Shown: one piece after another, positions 52,856 through 61,397 of the stretch
Layout of the letters: each line of letters begins with the position of its first letter
How positions within the stretch are numbered: position 1 is the first letter of the stretch
Source of the DNA: Treponema sp.
Lineage (GTDB): Bacteria > Spirochaetota > Spirochaetia > Treponematales > Breznakiellaceae
DNA length: 64,000 bases
NCBI GenBank assembly: GCA_009777995.1
Contig: WRKT01000001.1
Coordinates: 1-64,000, forward strand
Reading direction: 5' to 3'
Notes under the pieces: generated by a model
The model's database searches: none
What the model was told of the DNA's origin: nothing
The model's input: the letters and a program-made list of their open reading frames with translations, nothing else
Made by a program: the position numbers and the translations under genes

Positions 52856-54166
52856 ATGGCCAAGCGATTTGACCCGGCAGAACTAACAAATTTCGCTCGT
52901 GAATATGGTTTCCACTATGATTCGATTGATGGACCGGGGTTAGTTGGAGATGTTATATCGGAAATGCAAATGGGTCTTGAGGGTAAACCATCAAGTCTTG
53001 CCATGATCCCCGCCTATATTAGACCTGTTTCAAAAATAACCCCCTTAAAATCGGTAATTGCCCTTGATGCAGGGGGAACCAATCTTAGAGCGGCACTTAT
53101 CAGATTCGATAAAAGCGGCAAGGCCATAATCGAGGATAGTCGTAAGACCCACATGCCCGGAACAAGGGGCCCTCTTAGTGCAGACGCCTTTTTTGACGAA
53201 TTTGCCGCCCTGACAGGACCGCTCATCACAGAAGCCAAGGACGAAATCGAAGGGATTGGCATTTGCTTTTCCTATCCGATGGAAATAAATAAGGATGCCG
53301 ACGGAATAGCCCTTGCCTTCAGCAAGGAAGTTGAAGCAAATGAAGTAATCGGCAAAGCCATCGGTGCAGGCCTTAGAGATGCCCTTGCAAGGCAAAGTAT
53401 CAAAGCCCCCGGCAGGATAATCCTGCTTAACGATACAGCCGCAACCCTGCTGGCGGGGCAGGGAGCTTCTAAAGAAACTACAACCATAGGCTTCATCCTT
53501 GGGACAGGCTTTAATACAGCTTACCCTGAGAGTAAAATTCCCAAAATCGGCTTTAATTCACCCGAAAACCCTCAGATTGTAGTCTGTGAATCCGGCAATT
53601 TTGCACATAAGTACATGGGAATCCTTGACAAGGAGTTCGATAGCACTACCAAGTCCCCCGGGAAATATACCCTTGAAAAAACCGTATCAGGTGCATATCT
53701 TGGCCCCTTAACCCTGCATATATTAAGACAGGCAAACAAAGACGGCCTTTTAAACTTTGAAAGGGCCAAAGAGTTTTTCTCTATGTCCCATTTGGATACA
53801 AAGGACTTAAATGATTTTCTCCATGACCCCTATTCACAAAAGGGCCCTGTCGGCAGTTATTTTAATAAAGAGGAAAGGGATGCAATAGATACCCTTTGCT
53901 TTCTTTCTTCAATAATAACCGAAAGAGGAGCATTTCTTTCTGCAGGGGTTCTTGCGGCCACAGTTTATAGAACCGGAAGAAAGTCTATAATAGCAGTAGA
54001 AGGCTCTACATTCATGCTTTTTAAGGGGATGAGAAGGGCTCTTGAGTCACATCTTCGACTACTTTCAAGGCCGGTAACCCCGACATCTTATGCGTATGAT
54101 TATTCGATAGTCCCTGTAGAACAGGCCTCCCTTCTCGGTGCTGCAGTCGCTGCTCTGACAGCCTAG
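52856..54166 (+). CDS. hk: Hexokinase
   Basis: 436 residues, ASKHA fold. Phosphate-1 motif VIALDAGGTNLRAALIRF, sugar-binding region with LNDTAATLLAGQ, and GFILGTGFNTAY. Resembles Treponema-type hexokinases, which provide glucose phosphorylation without a PTS. The start is ATG 52856 (MAKRFDPAEL): no nearby alternative exists and the tRNA ends two bases upstream, so there is no room for a Shine-Dalgarno sequence. The mRNA would be leaderless after tRNA 3' processing. Confidence 0.92.
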   Translation: MAKRFDPAELTNFAREYGFHYDSIDGPGLVGDVISEMQMGLEGKPSSLAMIPAYIRPVSKITPLKSVIALDAGGTNLRAALIRFDKSGKAIIEDSRKTHMPGTRGPLSADAFFDEFAALTGPLITEAKDEIEGIGICFSYPMEINKDADGIALAFSKEVEANEVIGKAIGAGLRDALARQSIKAPGRIILLNDTAATLLAGQGASKETTTIGFILGTGFNTAYPESKIPKIGFNSPENPQIVVCESGNFAHKYMGILDKEFDSTTKSPGKYTLEKTVSGAYLGPLTLHILRQANKDGLLNFERAKEFFSMSHLDTKDLNDFLHDPYSQKGPVGSYFNKEERDAIDTLCFLSSIITERGAFLSAGVLAATVYRTGRKSIIAVEGSTFMLFKGMRRALESHLRLLSRPVTPTSYAYDYSIVPVEQASLLGAAVAALTA

Positions 54167-54170
54167 CAGG

Positions 54171-55028
54171 TTAATCGCTTAAAACAAAGGCCCCGTAATA
54201 AACGGTTTCGCTGTTTTCCTCATGGTCATGGGAGAAAGGACAAACCGAAGAAAATTTCCTCCCCTTAAAAATCCCGCTTTCCATAACAGCGCCGATAAGT
54301 GCACCCCCGCATGCGCTTATACTGCCCGATGCAAGGCTCTCCTTATATCCTGCCGTATCCATTTTTTCCAGATGTGTGCGAAACTCCTCCGCCATATTTC
54401 GGGCAATAGCCGGGTCGGCAGCCTGTGAAACGCTCGAACTTATTACGATTAAACTCTCTTCCAAATGCCTTTCAAAAACAACTTTCAGGGCACCTCCAAG
54501 GCTGGAAATCAAGGCCTTATTTCCGCTTTTCATTAGGAGCGGCACTATTTTCGCATTAGGGAAGCAGTATTTTACCATTGGAAGCAGTACTTCAATTGAA
54601 TGTTCTGAAAGATGGGGGATATCATTTATTCTGATACCTGTCGAGCAGGATGCAAGCTCCCTATTCATTTTTTGGTCGACTTGTATGTCTCCAAGAGGAG
54701 TTTCAAAGGAAGCAGATTCCGAAAGATATATTCCGTCTTCTACAAAATGATGATGTGTTCCTAAAAGCAGCACCCTGCTTACAGGGGCTGACTTTTTCCC
54801 CCGTTTTTTCTGAACTGCAGAAAATGCCGTCGCTGCAATGCTTCCCGTAAGGTTCCAGGCCCCGTGTGGTGCAATTATTGCCTGAGTCCTTGACCTTGAG
54901 CTGCTTGAGCCTTCCTTAAGGCCCCAGGAAGAGAGTTCTTCCTTTAGAGTATCTTGATTTTCGGGGTAAAATATCCCATTTACCACCGATGCACGCCGTT
55001 TTACTCCCTGGAACCCTCTTCTTTCCAT
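54171..55028 (-). CDS. MEMO-family protein (AmmeMemoRadiSam system protein B)
   Basis: 285 residues of the MEMO1/AMMECR-linked family. The family signature AIIAPHGAWNLTGSIAATAF and VLLLGTHHHF give conserved histidines near a putative metal site, with SEHSIEVLLPMVKYCFPNAKIVPLLM in the middle. Often found with AMMECR1 and radical SAM genes; none is next to it here. Predicted leaderless start (see its promoter). It ends 4 bp from the convergent hexokinase. Confidence 0.87.
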   Translation of the reverse strand: MERRGFQGVKRRASVVNGIFYPENQDTLKEELSSWGLKEGSSSSRSRTQAIIAPHGAWNLTGSIAATAFSAVQKKRGKKSAPVSRVLLLGTHHHFVEDGIYLSESASFETPLGDIQVDQKMNRELASCSTGIRINDIPHLSEHSIEVLLPMVKYCFPNAKIVPLLMKSGNKALISSLGGALKVVFERHLEESLIVISSSVSQAADPAIARNMAEEFRTHLEKMDTAGYKESLASGSISACGGALIGAVMESGIFKGRKFSSVCPFSHDHEENSETVYYGAFVLSD

Positions 55029-55034
55029 ATATTA

Positions 55035-55063
55035 AGTCTAAGATTTCATAAGGCGCTCTGCAA
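55035..55063 (-). promoter_or_regulatory. Promoter of a predicted leaderless MEMO mRNA
   Basis: On the minus strand TTGCAG (55063-55058), 17-bp spacer, TAGACT (55040-55035), then six bases and ATG at 55028. No SD. The -35 match is only partial. Confidence 0.45.
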
Positions 55064-55077
55064 GGTTTTTTGTACTT

Positions 55078-56583
55078 TTATGTCGATTTATCCACCTTAC
55101 ATTCGTCGAGCTCAACTAACCTTTTTTCATCGACTTTGACGTGGAGGTTTTTTTCGTTTGTCGGAATTACAAGGCCCGCAGGCCCCCCCTTTACCCGCTT
55201 TAGGTTTTTCACAGGAGTATAAAAAAGGTCGCCTGCCCCGTTATTCCTCCCCTTCGAGTAAAAAATCGCAAGATTCCCCGCATCAAGGAGAATGTCCAGG
55301 GGCACCGACTTGCCCGGCCTCTGCCTTATAAAGACGTATGAGCCCGCATAATCCCTTGCATGGAGCCAAAGATCGTTACCCTTAACATGCTTTCTCAAAA
55401 GTGCATCATTTTCTGCGGCACTTCGCCCCACGATTATGAGCCAATCCTTCCTCCGAAAGCTAAGGCCCGGCCTCTTATCATCTTCTTTTTGGGTGGGCGA
55501 GGATTTCTTTCCGTCTGTTTTAAGCAGCTTATTCAGGATAAGCGGATTTGTTTCTGATAATAGGGAAAAAAGGGTCTCTTCAAGCTTCCTTTTCTGCTCT
55601 TCTTCCCTTTCGATACTAATCCTTAACTCTTCTATCCCGCTCTTAGCCTTACGGTACTGCTCATAATAACCCTCGGCAGAGGCCTTAGGCCCCTTCACAG
55701 GGTCAAGCTTAATCCTCAAAACTCTCTCTTCCCCTGAATAAGCCATTGCTTCAAGCCAATTCTCCCCGGGCCCTATCTTGCTCAAGTTCGACAGGATCAA
55801 ATCTCCGTATTCCCTATACTGATCCGCCCCCTCAAATTCGACATACTTTTCCTTCAGCCTTTCGATTGATGAGCCAAGACGGTTTATCCTCTCTTCGAAT
55901 TTCTTCCTTGCCTGTATCTGCAGTGAATCAAGGGAAAGAGAGCCCCCTTCCATTCGGTAAAATGCGTCTATTTTTTGATTAAATGATGATTCGGGCGGGA
56001 GGCCTGCAAGAAGTTCATCTGAAAATTCGCGGAATTGGTATTCTTTTTTTGATGTTGAATTTGACGTAATATATGACGCATATATGCTGTCATATATTAC
56101 GCGATTTTCAGCTTCAGGCTTATAGCAGCCCCCTGTGACCTCTTTCTTCTTTGGCAGCCTCTTCATTGCATCCAGAACCAGCCCTTCAAGGTCGGTAACA
56201 ATCACATTTGCTGCATTTGACCAGAGTCTTATATATAGATAATAGTGATGATGCCCATTATCCTCTGCACTGCAACGAACTTTGAGCCTTATGATCCTAT
56301 CCTCTCCTAATTGCAGAGCCTCCTCAATGCGCCCGTTCACGAGCCGTGAATTAAGGAATTCGGCAAAGCGCAGGGGCTTATTGCTCTTCGGCACCGAGCT
56401 AAAAGTCTCGTGCAATCTGCATGCGGCAGGGCTCAGGGAAATAAGCAGGGTTTTTGCTCCTGTCTTTCCGTATATTTTAAGTGATAATAAATCGAAGGCG
56501 CTCTGTACTGCCTTTTGGATCTGAGAGCCAATAAGGTCAAGCTCTTCGAGTATCAGGTTGATTTCCTTCCAGTTAAGGGACAC
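55078..56583 (-). CDS. NFACT / RqcH-type ribosome quality-control protein
   Basis: 501 residues. The N-terminal NFACT-N domain with long coiled-coil helices is followed by the C-terminal NFACT-R RNA-binding domain with DNDLWLHARDYAGSYVFIR-like wording (HVKGNDLWLHARDYAGS, YSKGRNNGAGDLFYTPVKNLKRVKGG). RqcH adds alanine tails to stalled nascent chains on 50S subunits. It is somewhat short (usual ~550-570). The ATG overlaps the mutL stop by one base. Confidence 0.9.
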   Translation of the reverse strand: MSLNWKEINLILEELDLIGSQIQKAVQSAFDLLSLKIYGKTGAKTLLISLSPAACRLHETFSSVPKSNKPLRFAEFLNSRLVNGRIEEALQLGEDRIIRLKVRCSAEDNGHHHYYLYIRLWSNAANVIVTDLEGLVLDAMKRLPKKKEVTGGCYKPEAENRVIYDSIYASYITSNSTSKKEYQFREFSDELLAGLPPESSFNQKIDAFYRMEGGSLSLDSLQIQARKKFEERINRLGSSIERLKEKYVEFEGADQYREYGDLILSNLSKIGPGENWLEAMAYSGEERVLRIKLDPVKGPKASAEGYYEQYRKAKSGIEELRISIEREEEQKRKLEETLFSLLSETNPLILNKLLKTDGKKSSPTQKEDDKRPGLSFRRKDWLIIVGRSAAENDALLRKHVKGNDLWLHARDYAGSYVFIRQRPGKSVPLDILLDAGNLAIFYSKGRNNGAGDLFYTPVKNLKRVKGGPAGLVIPTNEKNLHVKVDEKRLVELDECKVDKST

Positions 56584-58316
56584 TATACCTTCCTTTTTAC
56601 GAATTTTAAAAGTTCATCCCGGCTCATCTCGAAGTAGATGGGCCTTCCATGGGGGCAGCGCCGGGAGGGCAGGGTGAAGAGTTCTTCGATAAGGGCTAAG
56701 GCGCTGCCTTCATCAAGGAAGTCTCCGTCCTTTACCGCCTTACGGCAGGAGAGACATGTTAACCAGTGCTCGGTGAGTTTTGCACCTGCATCCTTTAATT
56801 TTAGGATTTCCTCAACTATTTCCGTGTCGGAGCCGCCAAGGCCTGCAGGGAGTCCTTCAATCTGCCACTCCCCCTCACTTTTCTTTATAATTATCCCAAG
56901 GCCTTGGAGTTCATCTATCCTTCCCTCAAGAAAAGCATCCTCCTCAGGGCTCTCGGTTGAAAACGGAATGGGCACAAGGAGTTCCTGTACCGGCACGGGT
57001 GCTTTTTGATATCTATCAAAAAGCACCCTCTCATGCGCCGCATGCTGATCGATAATAAACAGCTGCTCTCCTCTCTCGATTATAATAAATAACCCAAAAA
57101 GTCTGCCTATAAATTTAATATCTCTTGAAACTGTGTATTCCGGAGCTTTTTCATCAATGTGAATTTGATCACACGGAGGACACAGAGACACAGAGGACAC
57201 AGATTCGAAGAGCCGCGTAGCGGCGGAATTCAAAGGTATGGCCAACTCTAATCTTCCCTCTGTGAGCTCCGTGCTCTCTGTGAGCTCTGTGTGATCAAAT
57301 TCACCGTGTCTTCCATGCGAAAGGAAACGAGCAAAGTTTCTTAAAGAGGAGCTAACCGCGTGATGTATCGCGCCGGGGTCTGTAAAGCGGGCCTCTCTTT
57401 TTGCAGGGTGGATGTTAAAATCAGCAAGGGCCGGGTCTATTTCAAGAAAGATTGCACCGATAGGTTGTGTGCCCCCCGGGAAAAGCCCCTGCAGGCCGTA
57501 TTCCAGGGCCTGGAGCAGGGCGAAATTATTGATACGTCTTCTGTTTGCAAAGACAAATTGAAGGCGCCTATCCCTCCTATAGAGCTCAGGGCCTCCTACA
57601 ATAATAGATACAGTAAAACCGCTGCCCATAGAATTAATTTCGTGTAAGAATTGGGCCTCCCTTTCTTCAAGGAAGACTTGAGCGAAACGCTCACGAAAGG
57701 AAGAAACGGGGGGGAGAAAGCACTTTAAGACCCCGTCTTGAGTAAACTTAAAGGCAAGAGCGGGGAAGGCAAGGGCCTTTTCATTAAAAACCTGACGACA
57801 AGATAATGCCTCGCTCCCCGGGCGCTTCAAGAAGCGTTTTCTTGCCGGGATATTATCAAAAAGACCAAAGGAGCGAACACTCGTGCCCTTTACGCGCAGG
57901 GCCCCTTCGATTAGGGCTGTATTCTTTTCTGCAGGCCCCACGGTCAGCTTCCATGCCCTATCTCCTTGACTGCTTGTAAGGACTTCAAACCTGGATACCG
58001 CCGCAGCTGCAGCAAGGGCCTCCCCCCTAAAGCCAAGGCTGTTTATTTTTTTTAGATCATCAATCGAGCGTATCTTGCTTGTTGCATGGGGGTAATAGCA
58101 GATTTCAAGGTCTTCCCTTTCCATTCCGCTTCCATCATCTGCAACTTCAACCCTGCCTATGCCCCCCTCATCAATATAAACTTCAATATTTTGTCCCCCT
58201 GCATCTATTGCATTGTCCAGAAACTCCCTTATAAGTGCAGATGGCCTGTCAATTACCTCTCCTGCGGCAATCTTCCTTGCCTCGGGGGGAGGGAGAATCT
58301 CAATCATCTTCGTCAA
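56583..58316 (-). CDS. mutL: DNA mismatch repair protein MutL, endonuclease type
   Basis: 577 residues. N-terminal GHKL ATPase: EFLDNAIDAGG, DDGSGM, TSKIRSIDDL and GFRGEALAAAAAV. The C-terminal nuclease/dimer part carries DQHAAHERVLFD (the second acidic residue is Asp instead of Glu), SCRKAVKDGD and CPHGRPIYF, so it is the nicking type used where MutH is absent. The linker, residues about 338-386, is encoded by a 146-bp inverted-repeat element that keeps the frame open. Start overlaps the xseB end by 17 bp; NFACT follows with a 1-bp overlap. Confidence 0.95.
   Translation of the reverse strand: MTKMIEILPPPEARKIAAGEVIDRPSALIREFLDNAIDAGGQNIEVYIDEGGIGRVEVADDGSGMEREDLEICYYPHATSKIRSIDDLKKINSLGFRGEALAAAAAVSRFEVLTSSQGDRAWKLTVGPAEKNTALIEGALRVKGTSVRSFGLFDNIPARKRFLKRPGSEALSCRQVFNEKALAFPALAFKFTQDGVLKCFLPPVSSFRERFAQVFLEEREAQFLHEINSMGSGFTVSIIVGGPELYRRDRRLQFVFANRRRINNFALLQALEYGLQGLFPGGTQPIGAIFLEIDPALADFNIHPAKREARFTDPGAIHHAVSSSLRNFARFLSHGRHGEFDHTELTESTELTEGRLELAIPLNSAATRLFESVSSVSLCPPCDQIHIDEKAPEYTVSRDIKFIGRLFGLFIIIERGEQLFIIDQHAAHERVLFDRYQKAPVPVQELLVPIPFSTESPEEDAFLEGRIDELQGLGIIIKKSEGEWQIEGLPAGLGGSDTEIVEEILKLKDAGAKLTEHWLTCLSCRKAVKDGDFLDEGSALALIEELFTLPSRRCPHGRPIYFEMSRDELLKFVKRKV
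57159..57304. repeat. 146-bp inverted-repeat element (MITE-like) inside mutL
   Basis: Perfect 16-bp termini GTGAATTTGATCACAC (57159-57174) and GTGTGATCAAATTCAC (57289-57304). Inside them lie imperfectly paired arms built of CACAGAG/CTCTGTG units, and in the centre a hairpin GCCGC-gta-GCGGC (57212-57224). It reads through as protein in the mutL frame (peptide with HTELTESTELTEG). CACAGAG-rich elements are, as I recall, widespread in bacterial genomes. No other copy is seen in this window. Confidence 0.8.
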
Positions 58317-58581
58317 AAAGGCCCAGTTCAGGTTTTGCAGAAGATTCTTCGGTTTCGCTCCCCGTGCCGTTCATTAGCACTTCGATGCGCCCTTCGAGCT
58401 TTTCAAGGTCTTTCTGCAAGGCCCGCGCAAGAACTATGCCCTCTTCAAAGGCCTTAACTGCTTCATCCAGGGGGATATCACTCTTTCTTATCTCTTCCCC
58501 TAAAAGTTCAAGGCGTTCAAGTCTTTCCTCAAAACTTTTCTTCCCGCTTTCGTTTTTTTCAGGTTTATTTATTTTTGCCAC
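58300..58581 (-). CDS. xseB: Exodeoxyribonuclease VII small subunit
   Basis: 93 residues. Family core SFEERLERLELLGEEIRKSDIPLDEAVKAFEEGIVLARALQKDLEKLEGRI, which forms a helical hairpin wrapping the XseA coiled coil. The acidic tail is longer than usual. AAGGAGG precedes the ATG; xseA ends 9 bp upstream and mutL starts within its 3' end. Confidence 0.94.
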   Translation of the reverse strand: MAKINKPEKNESGKKSFEERLERLELLGEEIRKSDIPLDEAVKAFEEGIVLARALQKDLEKLEGRIEVLMNGTGSETEESSAKPELGLFDEDD

Positions 58582-58590
58582 GAGGCCTCC

Positions 58591-59817
58591 TTAAGTATTT
58601 TCACTTTTTTCCACCATTGCGGTGATAAGACCTTCAAGGGGCCTGATTACGAGCCTTTCCCCGGGTTTTATCTCCTTGGCATTGCGTATAACAGGTCCGG
58701 GTTTTCCGTCTCGCAGGGGCATCACAACTGAATATCCCTTCGATAATATTGCAAGGGGGCTTGCCGCTTCAAGGACCGCACCTGCAAGGTCTAAACGCCT
58801 GCGCAGAGCAGATATCTTCTCTGTCATATTTCCCGATAAATTATCTCTTGCATCATCGAAGCGCATCAGGGCAGGCTGAAGTATACTCCTAAAGCGGTAT
58901 TCAAGGTCGCCTGCGCTAAAGGGCTTTGCAAGAAGTTTGACCCGCTCTATTCGATTCTTGATAAAAGAATAAAGAGAGTTTTCCAGATTCTGCACATTTT
59001 CCAGGGTTTCCTCCCAATCTGCACTTACAAGCTCTGCGGCTGCCGACGGGGTAGGGGCTCTAAGGTCTGCTGCGAAGTCAAGCAGGGCCCAATCGATTTC
59101 GTGCCCGACTGCACTTATTATTGGTATTTCTGATGATGAGGCGGCGCGCACAACATTTTCTTCAGAGAAGGGAAGGAGGTCTTCAAGTGAGCCTCCTCCT
59201 CTGCCAACGATTAGAACATCACAGAGCTTCCATTTATTTGCCTGTCGGATGCGCCTTGCAATTATCTCACCTGCCTCTGCACCCTGAACAGGTGCGGGGA
59301 TTATTATGACCCGGACACCCCTTGCACGTCTTTTAAGAATATTGAGGATATCGCGCAGGGCTGCTCCTGTGGGGGAGCTTATGACCCCTACTGTTTCAGG
59401 GAATCTCGGTATCGGCTTCTTCCTCTCCTCATCAAACAGCCCCTCGGAGGCGAGCTTGCGCTTGCGCTCTTCGAGCATTGCAAGGATATCACCCTCTCCT
59501 GCTCTCTCCATCTCTTCTACCACTATCGAGTAACTTCCCCTCTGGGCATAAACTGAAAGACTTCCCCTTACCCTAAGGAGCATCCCGTCCTTTGGCTCAA
59601 AGCCGAGGGAGCGAATACGGTTTTTAAACATTATTGCAGAAATGGAGGCATTCTGATCTTTTAGCGTAAAGTATAGATGCCCCGAGCTTGAGGGCCTATA
59701 GTTTGAGAGTTCCCCCTCAACGAGTAGCTGCGGGAAGCCCCCTTCAAGGCTTCGGCGGATTAACTCTGTGAGCTCAGATACTGTGAGTTTGCGGTCATTT
59801 AGGTTCGAGACTTCCAT
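58591..59817 (-). CDS. xseA: Exodeoxyribonuclease VII large subunit
   Basis: 408 residues. N-terminal OB domain with LVEGELSNYRPSSSGHLYFTLKDQNASISAIMF, catalytic domain with PETVGVISSPTGAALRDI and VLIVGRGGGSLEDLLPFSEENVVRA, then SAVGHEIDWALLDFAADLRAPTPSAAAEL. Together with XseB it degrades single-stranded DNA to oligonucleotides. First gene of the xseA-xseB-mutL-NFACT run, all overlapping or nearly so. Confidence 0.96.
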   Translation of the reverse strand: MEVSNLNDRKLTVSELTELIRRSLEGGFPQLLVEGELSNYRPSSSGHLYFTLKDQNASISAIMFKNRIRSLGFEPKDGMLLRVRGSLSVYAQRGSYSIVVEEMERAGEGDILAMLEERKRKLASEGLFDEERKKPIPRFPETVGVISSPTGAALRDILNILKRRARGVRVIIIPAPVQGAEAGEIIARRIRQANKWKLCDVLIVGRGGGSLEDLLPFSEENVVRAASSSEIPIISAVGHEIDWALLDFAADLRAPTPSAAAELVSADWEETLENVQNLENSLYSFIKNRIERVKLLAKPFSAGDLEYRFRSILQPALMRFDDARDNLSGNMTEKISALRRRLDLAGAVLEAASPLAILSKGYSVVMPLRDGKPGPVIRNAKEIKPGERLVIRPLEGLITAMVEKSENT

Positions 59818-59847
59818 TTATCATTATTTTTACCTTATTTTCTCTAA

Positions 59848-59873
59848 AAAATAAACAGCCCCGCATCCGGGGC
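59848..59873 (-). terminator. Rho-independent terminator of the AGCS symporter gene
   Basis: Minus strand: GCCCCG/CGGGGC stem of six G-C pairs with a 4-base loop (59873-59858), followed by TGTTTATTTTTT. It lies between the symporter stop (59894) and the xseA start (59817). Confidence 0.75.
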
Positions 59874-59893
59874 CGTTTTCACCTAAAAGAAAC

Positions 59894-61255
59894 TTATTTC
59901 TTGTCTGCAAAATACTGCTTTGTGGCCTCGATTACGACCTTGCTTAGAAGAACGAGGGCAATAAGGTTCGGGATGGCCATTAGGCCGTTAAGGGTATCCG
60001 CAACGTCCCAGACCCAGGTTAATCCGCCAATTGCGCCGACTATGACTAAAAGGGAGAAGAGAATCTTATAACCGAGTTCCACGCCCGGATTTTTCTTTGT
60101 AAGATAGCCGAGGCATTGCATCCCGTAGTATGACCAGCCCAGAATTGTGCTTCCTGCAAAGCTTAAAATAGCAATAGCGACAAAAACGCCGCCGAAGGCA
60201 CCGAAAGAGTTTGAGAAAGAGTCTTGAACAAGAATAATACCCGATACATTCCCGGTATATAGACCCGATACCAATATCACTAAGGCAGTTATATTACAAA
60301 TAATTAAGGTGTCAACAAAAACTTCAAAAATACCGTAGAAGCCCTGGGTTACCGGGCTTTGGTTTCTTGATGCTGCATGTGCAATTGGGGCAGAGCCCAG
60401 ACCTGCTTCATTTGAGAATACGCCCCTTGCAATGCCGAAGCGCATCGCCCTCATTATGGCATAACCCATGATCCCGCCCCCCACCGATTGGAAGGAAAAT
60501 GCGTTTGAAAAAATCAGACCGAATACAGCCGGGATCCTCGTTATGTTCATTATCAGAATAATAAGACCGCCGATTATGTAGAAAACTGCCATAAAGGGAA
60601 CGAGCTTTTCTGTTACATTTGCAATTCTCTTGATCCCGCCAATTATAACTATTCCAACGAGGGCTGCAAGTACAATACCTGTTGCAATATTCGGGATACC
60701 GAAGCTCCTATTAAGTGCCCCTGCAACGGCATTTGCCTGAACAAGGTTGCCTATGCCGAATGCCGCTATTGCCCCAAAGAACGCGAAGATTACAGCAAGC
60801 CATTTCATCTTTAGGCCCTTTTCGATATAGTACATCGGGCCGCCATGGTATGCGCCTTTTTCATCCTGTATACGGAACTTTAAAGCAAGGACTATCTCTG
60901 CATACTTTGTGGCCATTCCGAAGAAGCCCGATACCCACATCCAGAAAATCGCCCCGGGTCCCCCGAGGAAGATGGCCGTTGCTACACCTGCAATATTGCC
61001 CGTGCCCACGGTTGAGGCCATCGCTGTGGTTAATGCCTGAAACGGGGAAATATTGTGATCATCAACCTTATCCTGCTTTTTTATGATCTGCCCAAAAGTT
61101 TCTTTCCACCAAATTTTAAAACGGGAAACCTGAATAAATTTAAGAATTAGTGTAAGGAATATCCCTGATCCTACAATCAGGAACAGCATTGGCGGCCCCC
61201 ACACCAGGCTGTTTAATGCATCATTCCACTCCATTATTTGATCTAGAAAACCCAT
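59894..61255 (-). CDS. Sodium:alanine/glycine symporter (AGCS family)
   Basis: 453 residues, about eleven helices. Family motifs: PFQALTTAMASTVGTGNIAGVATAIFLGGPGAIFWMW and GIARGVFSNEAGLGSAPIAHAAS. Imports small amino acids with sodium. AGGAGG lies before the ATG. Divergent from aminopeptidase P, and followed by a good terminator. Fits an amino-acid- and peptide-using life style. Confidence 0.94.
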   Translation of the reverse strand: MGFLDQIMEWNDALNSLVWGPPMLFLIVGSGIFLTLILKFIQVSRFKIWWKETFGQIIKKQDKVDDHNISPFQALTTAMASTVGTGNIAGVATAIFLGGPGAIFWMWVSGFFGMATKYAEIVLALKFRIQDEKGAYHGGPMYYIEKGLKMKWLAVIFAFFGAIAAFGIGNLVQANAVAGALNRSFGIPNIATGIVLAALVGIVIIGGIKRIANVTEKLVPFMAVFYIIGGLIILIMNITRIPAVFGLIFSNAFSFQSVGGGIMGYAIMRAMRFGIARGVFSNEAGLGSAPIAHAASRNQSPVTQGFYGIFEVFVDTLIICNITALVILVSGLYTGNVSGIILVQDSFSNSFGAFGGVFVAIAILSFAGSTILGWSYYGMQCLGYLTKKNPGVELGYKILFSLLVIVGAIGGLTWVWDVADTLNGLMAIPNLIALVLLSKVVIEATKQYFADKK

Positions 61256-61320
61256 ATAATCCTCCTATGTGTTTCTTAAGATAATACTACTTTAACTATT
61301 CATTATTAGGAAGCTAAATT

Positions 61321-61375
61321 TTACAATTTATACATCTTGCAAGATATGATATGTGCGTGTACCCTAGAATCTAGG
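61321..61375 (+). promoter_or_regulatory. Promoter region of aminopeptidase P with two palindromes
   Basis: TTACAA (61321-61326), 18-bp spacer, TATGAT (61345-61350). A perfect 12-bp palindrome ATCTTGCAAGAT (61334-61345) abuts the -10, and CCTAGA-a-TCTAGG (61363-61375) lies in the 5' leader. Either may be a repressor site. GGAGGA precedes ATG 61398. Confidence 0.5.
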
Positions 61376-61397
61376 TTCTATTTATGGAGGAATTTTT

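Noticed and set aside
57121-57360. Possible CRISPR-like or tandem array from CACAGAG units
   Set aside because: Units are irregular and arranged as inverted arms around a central hairpin, not as spaced direct repeats.
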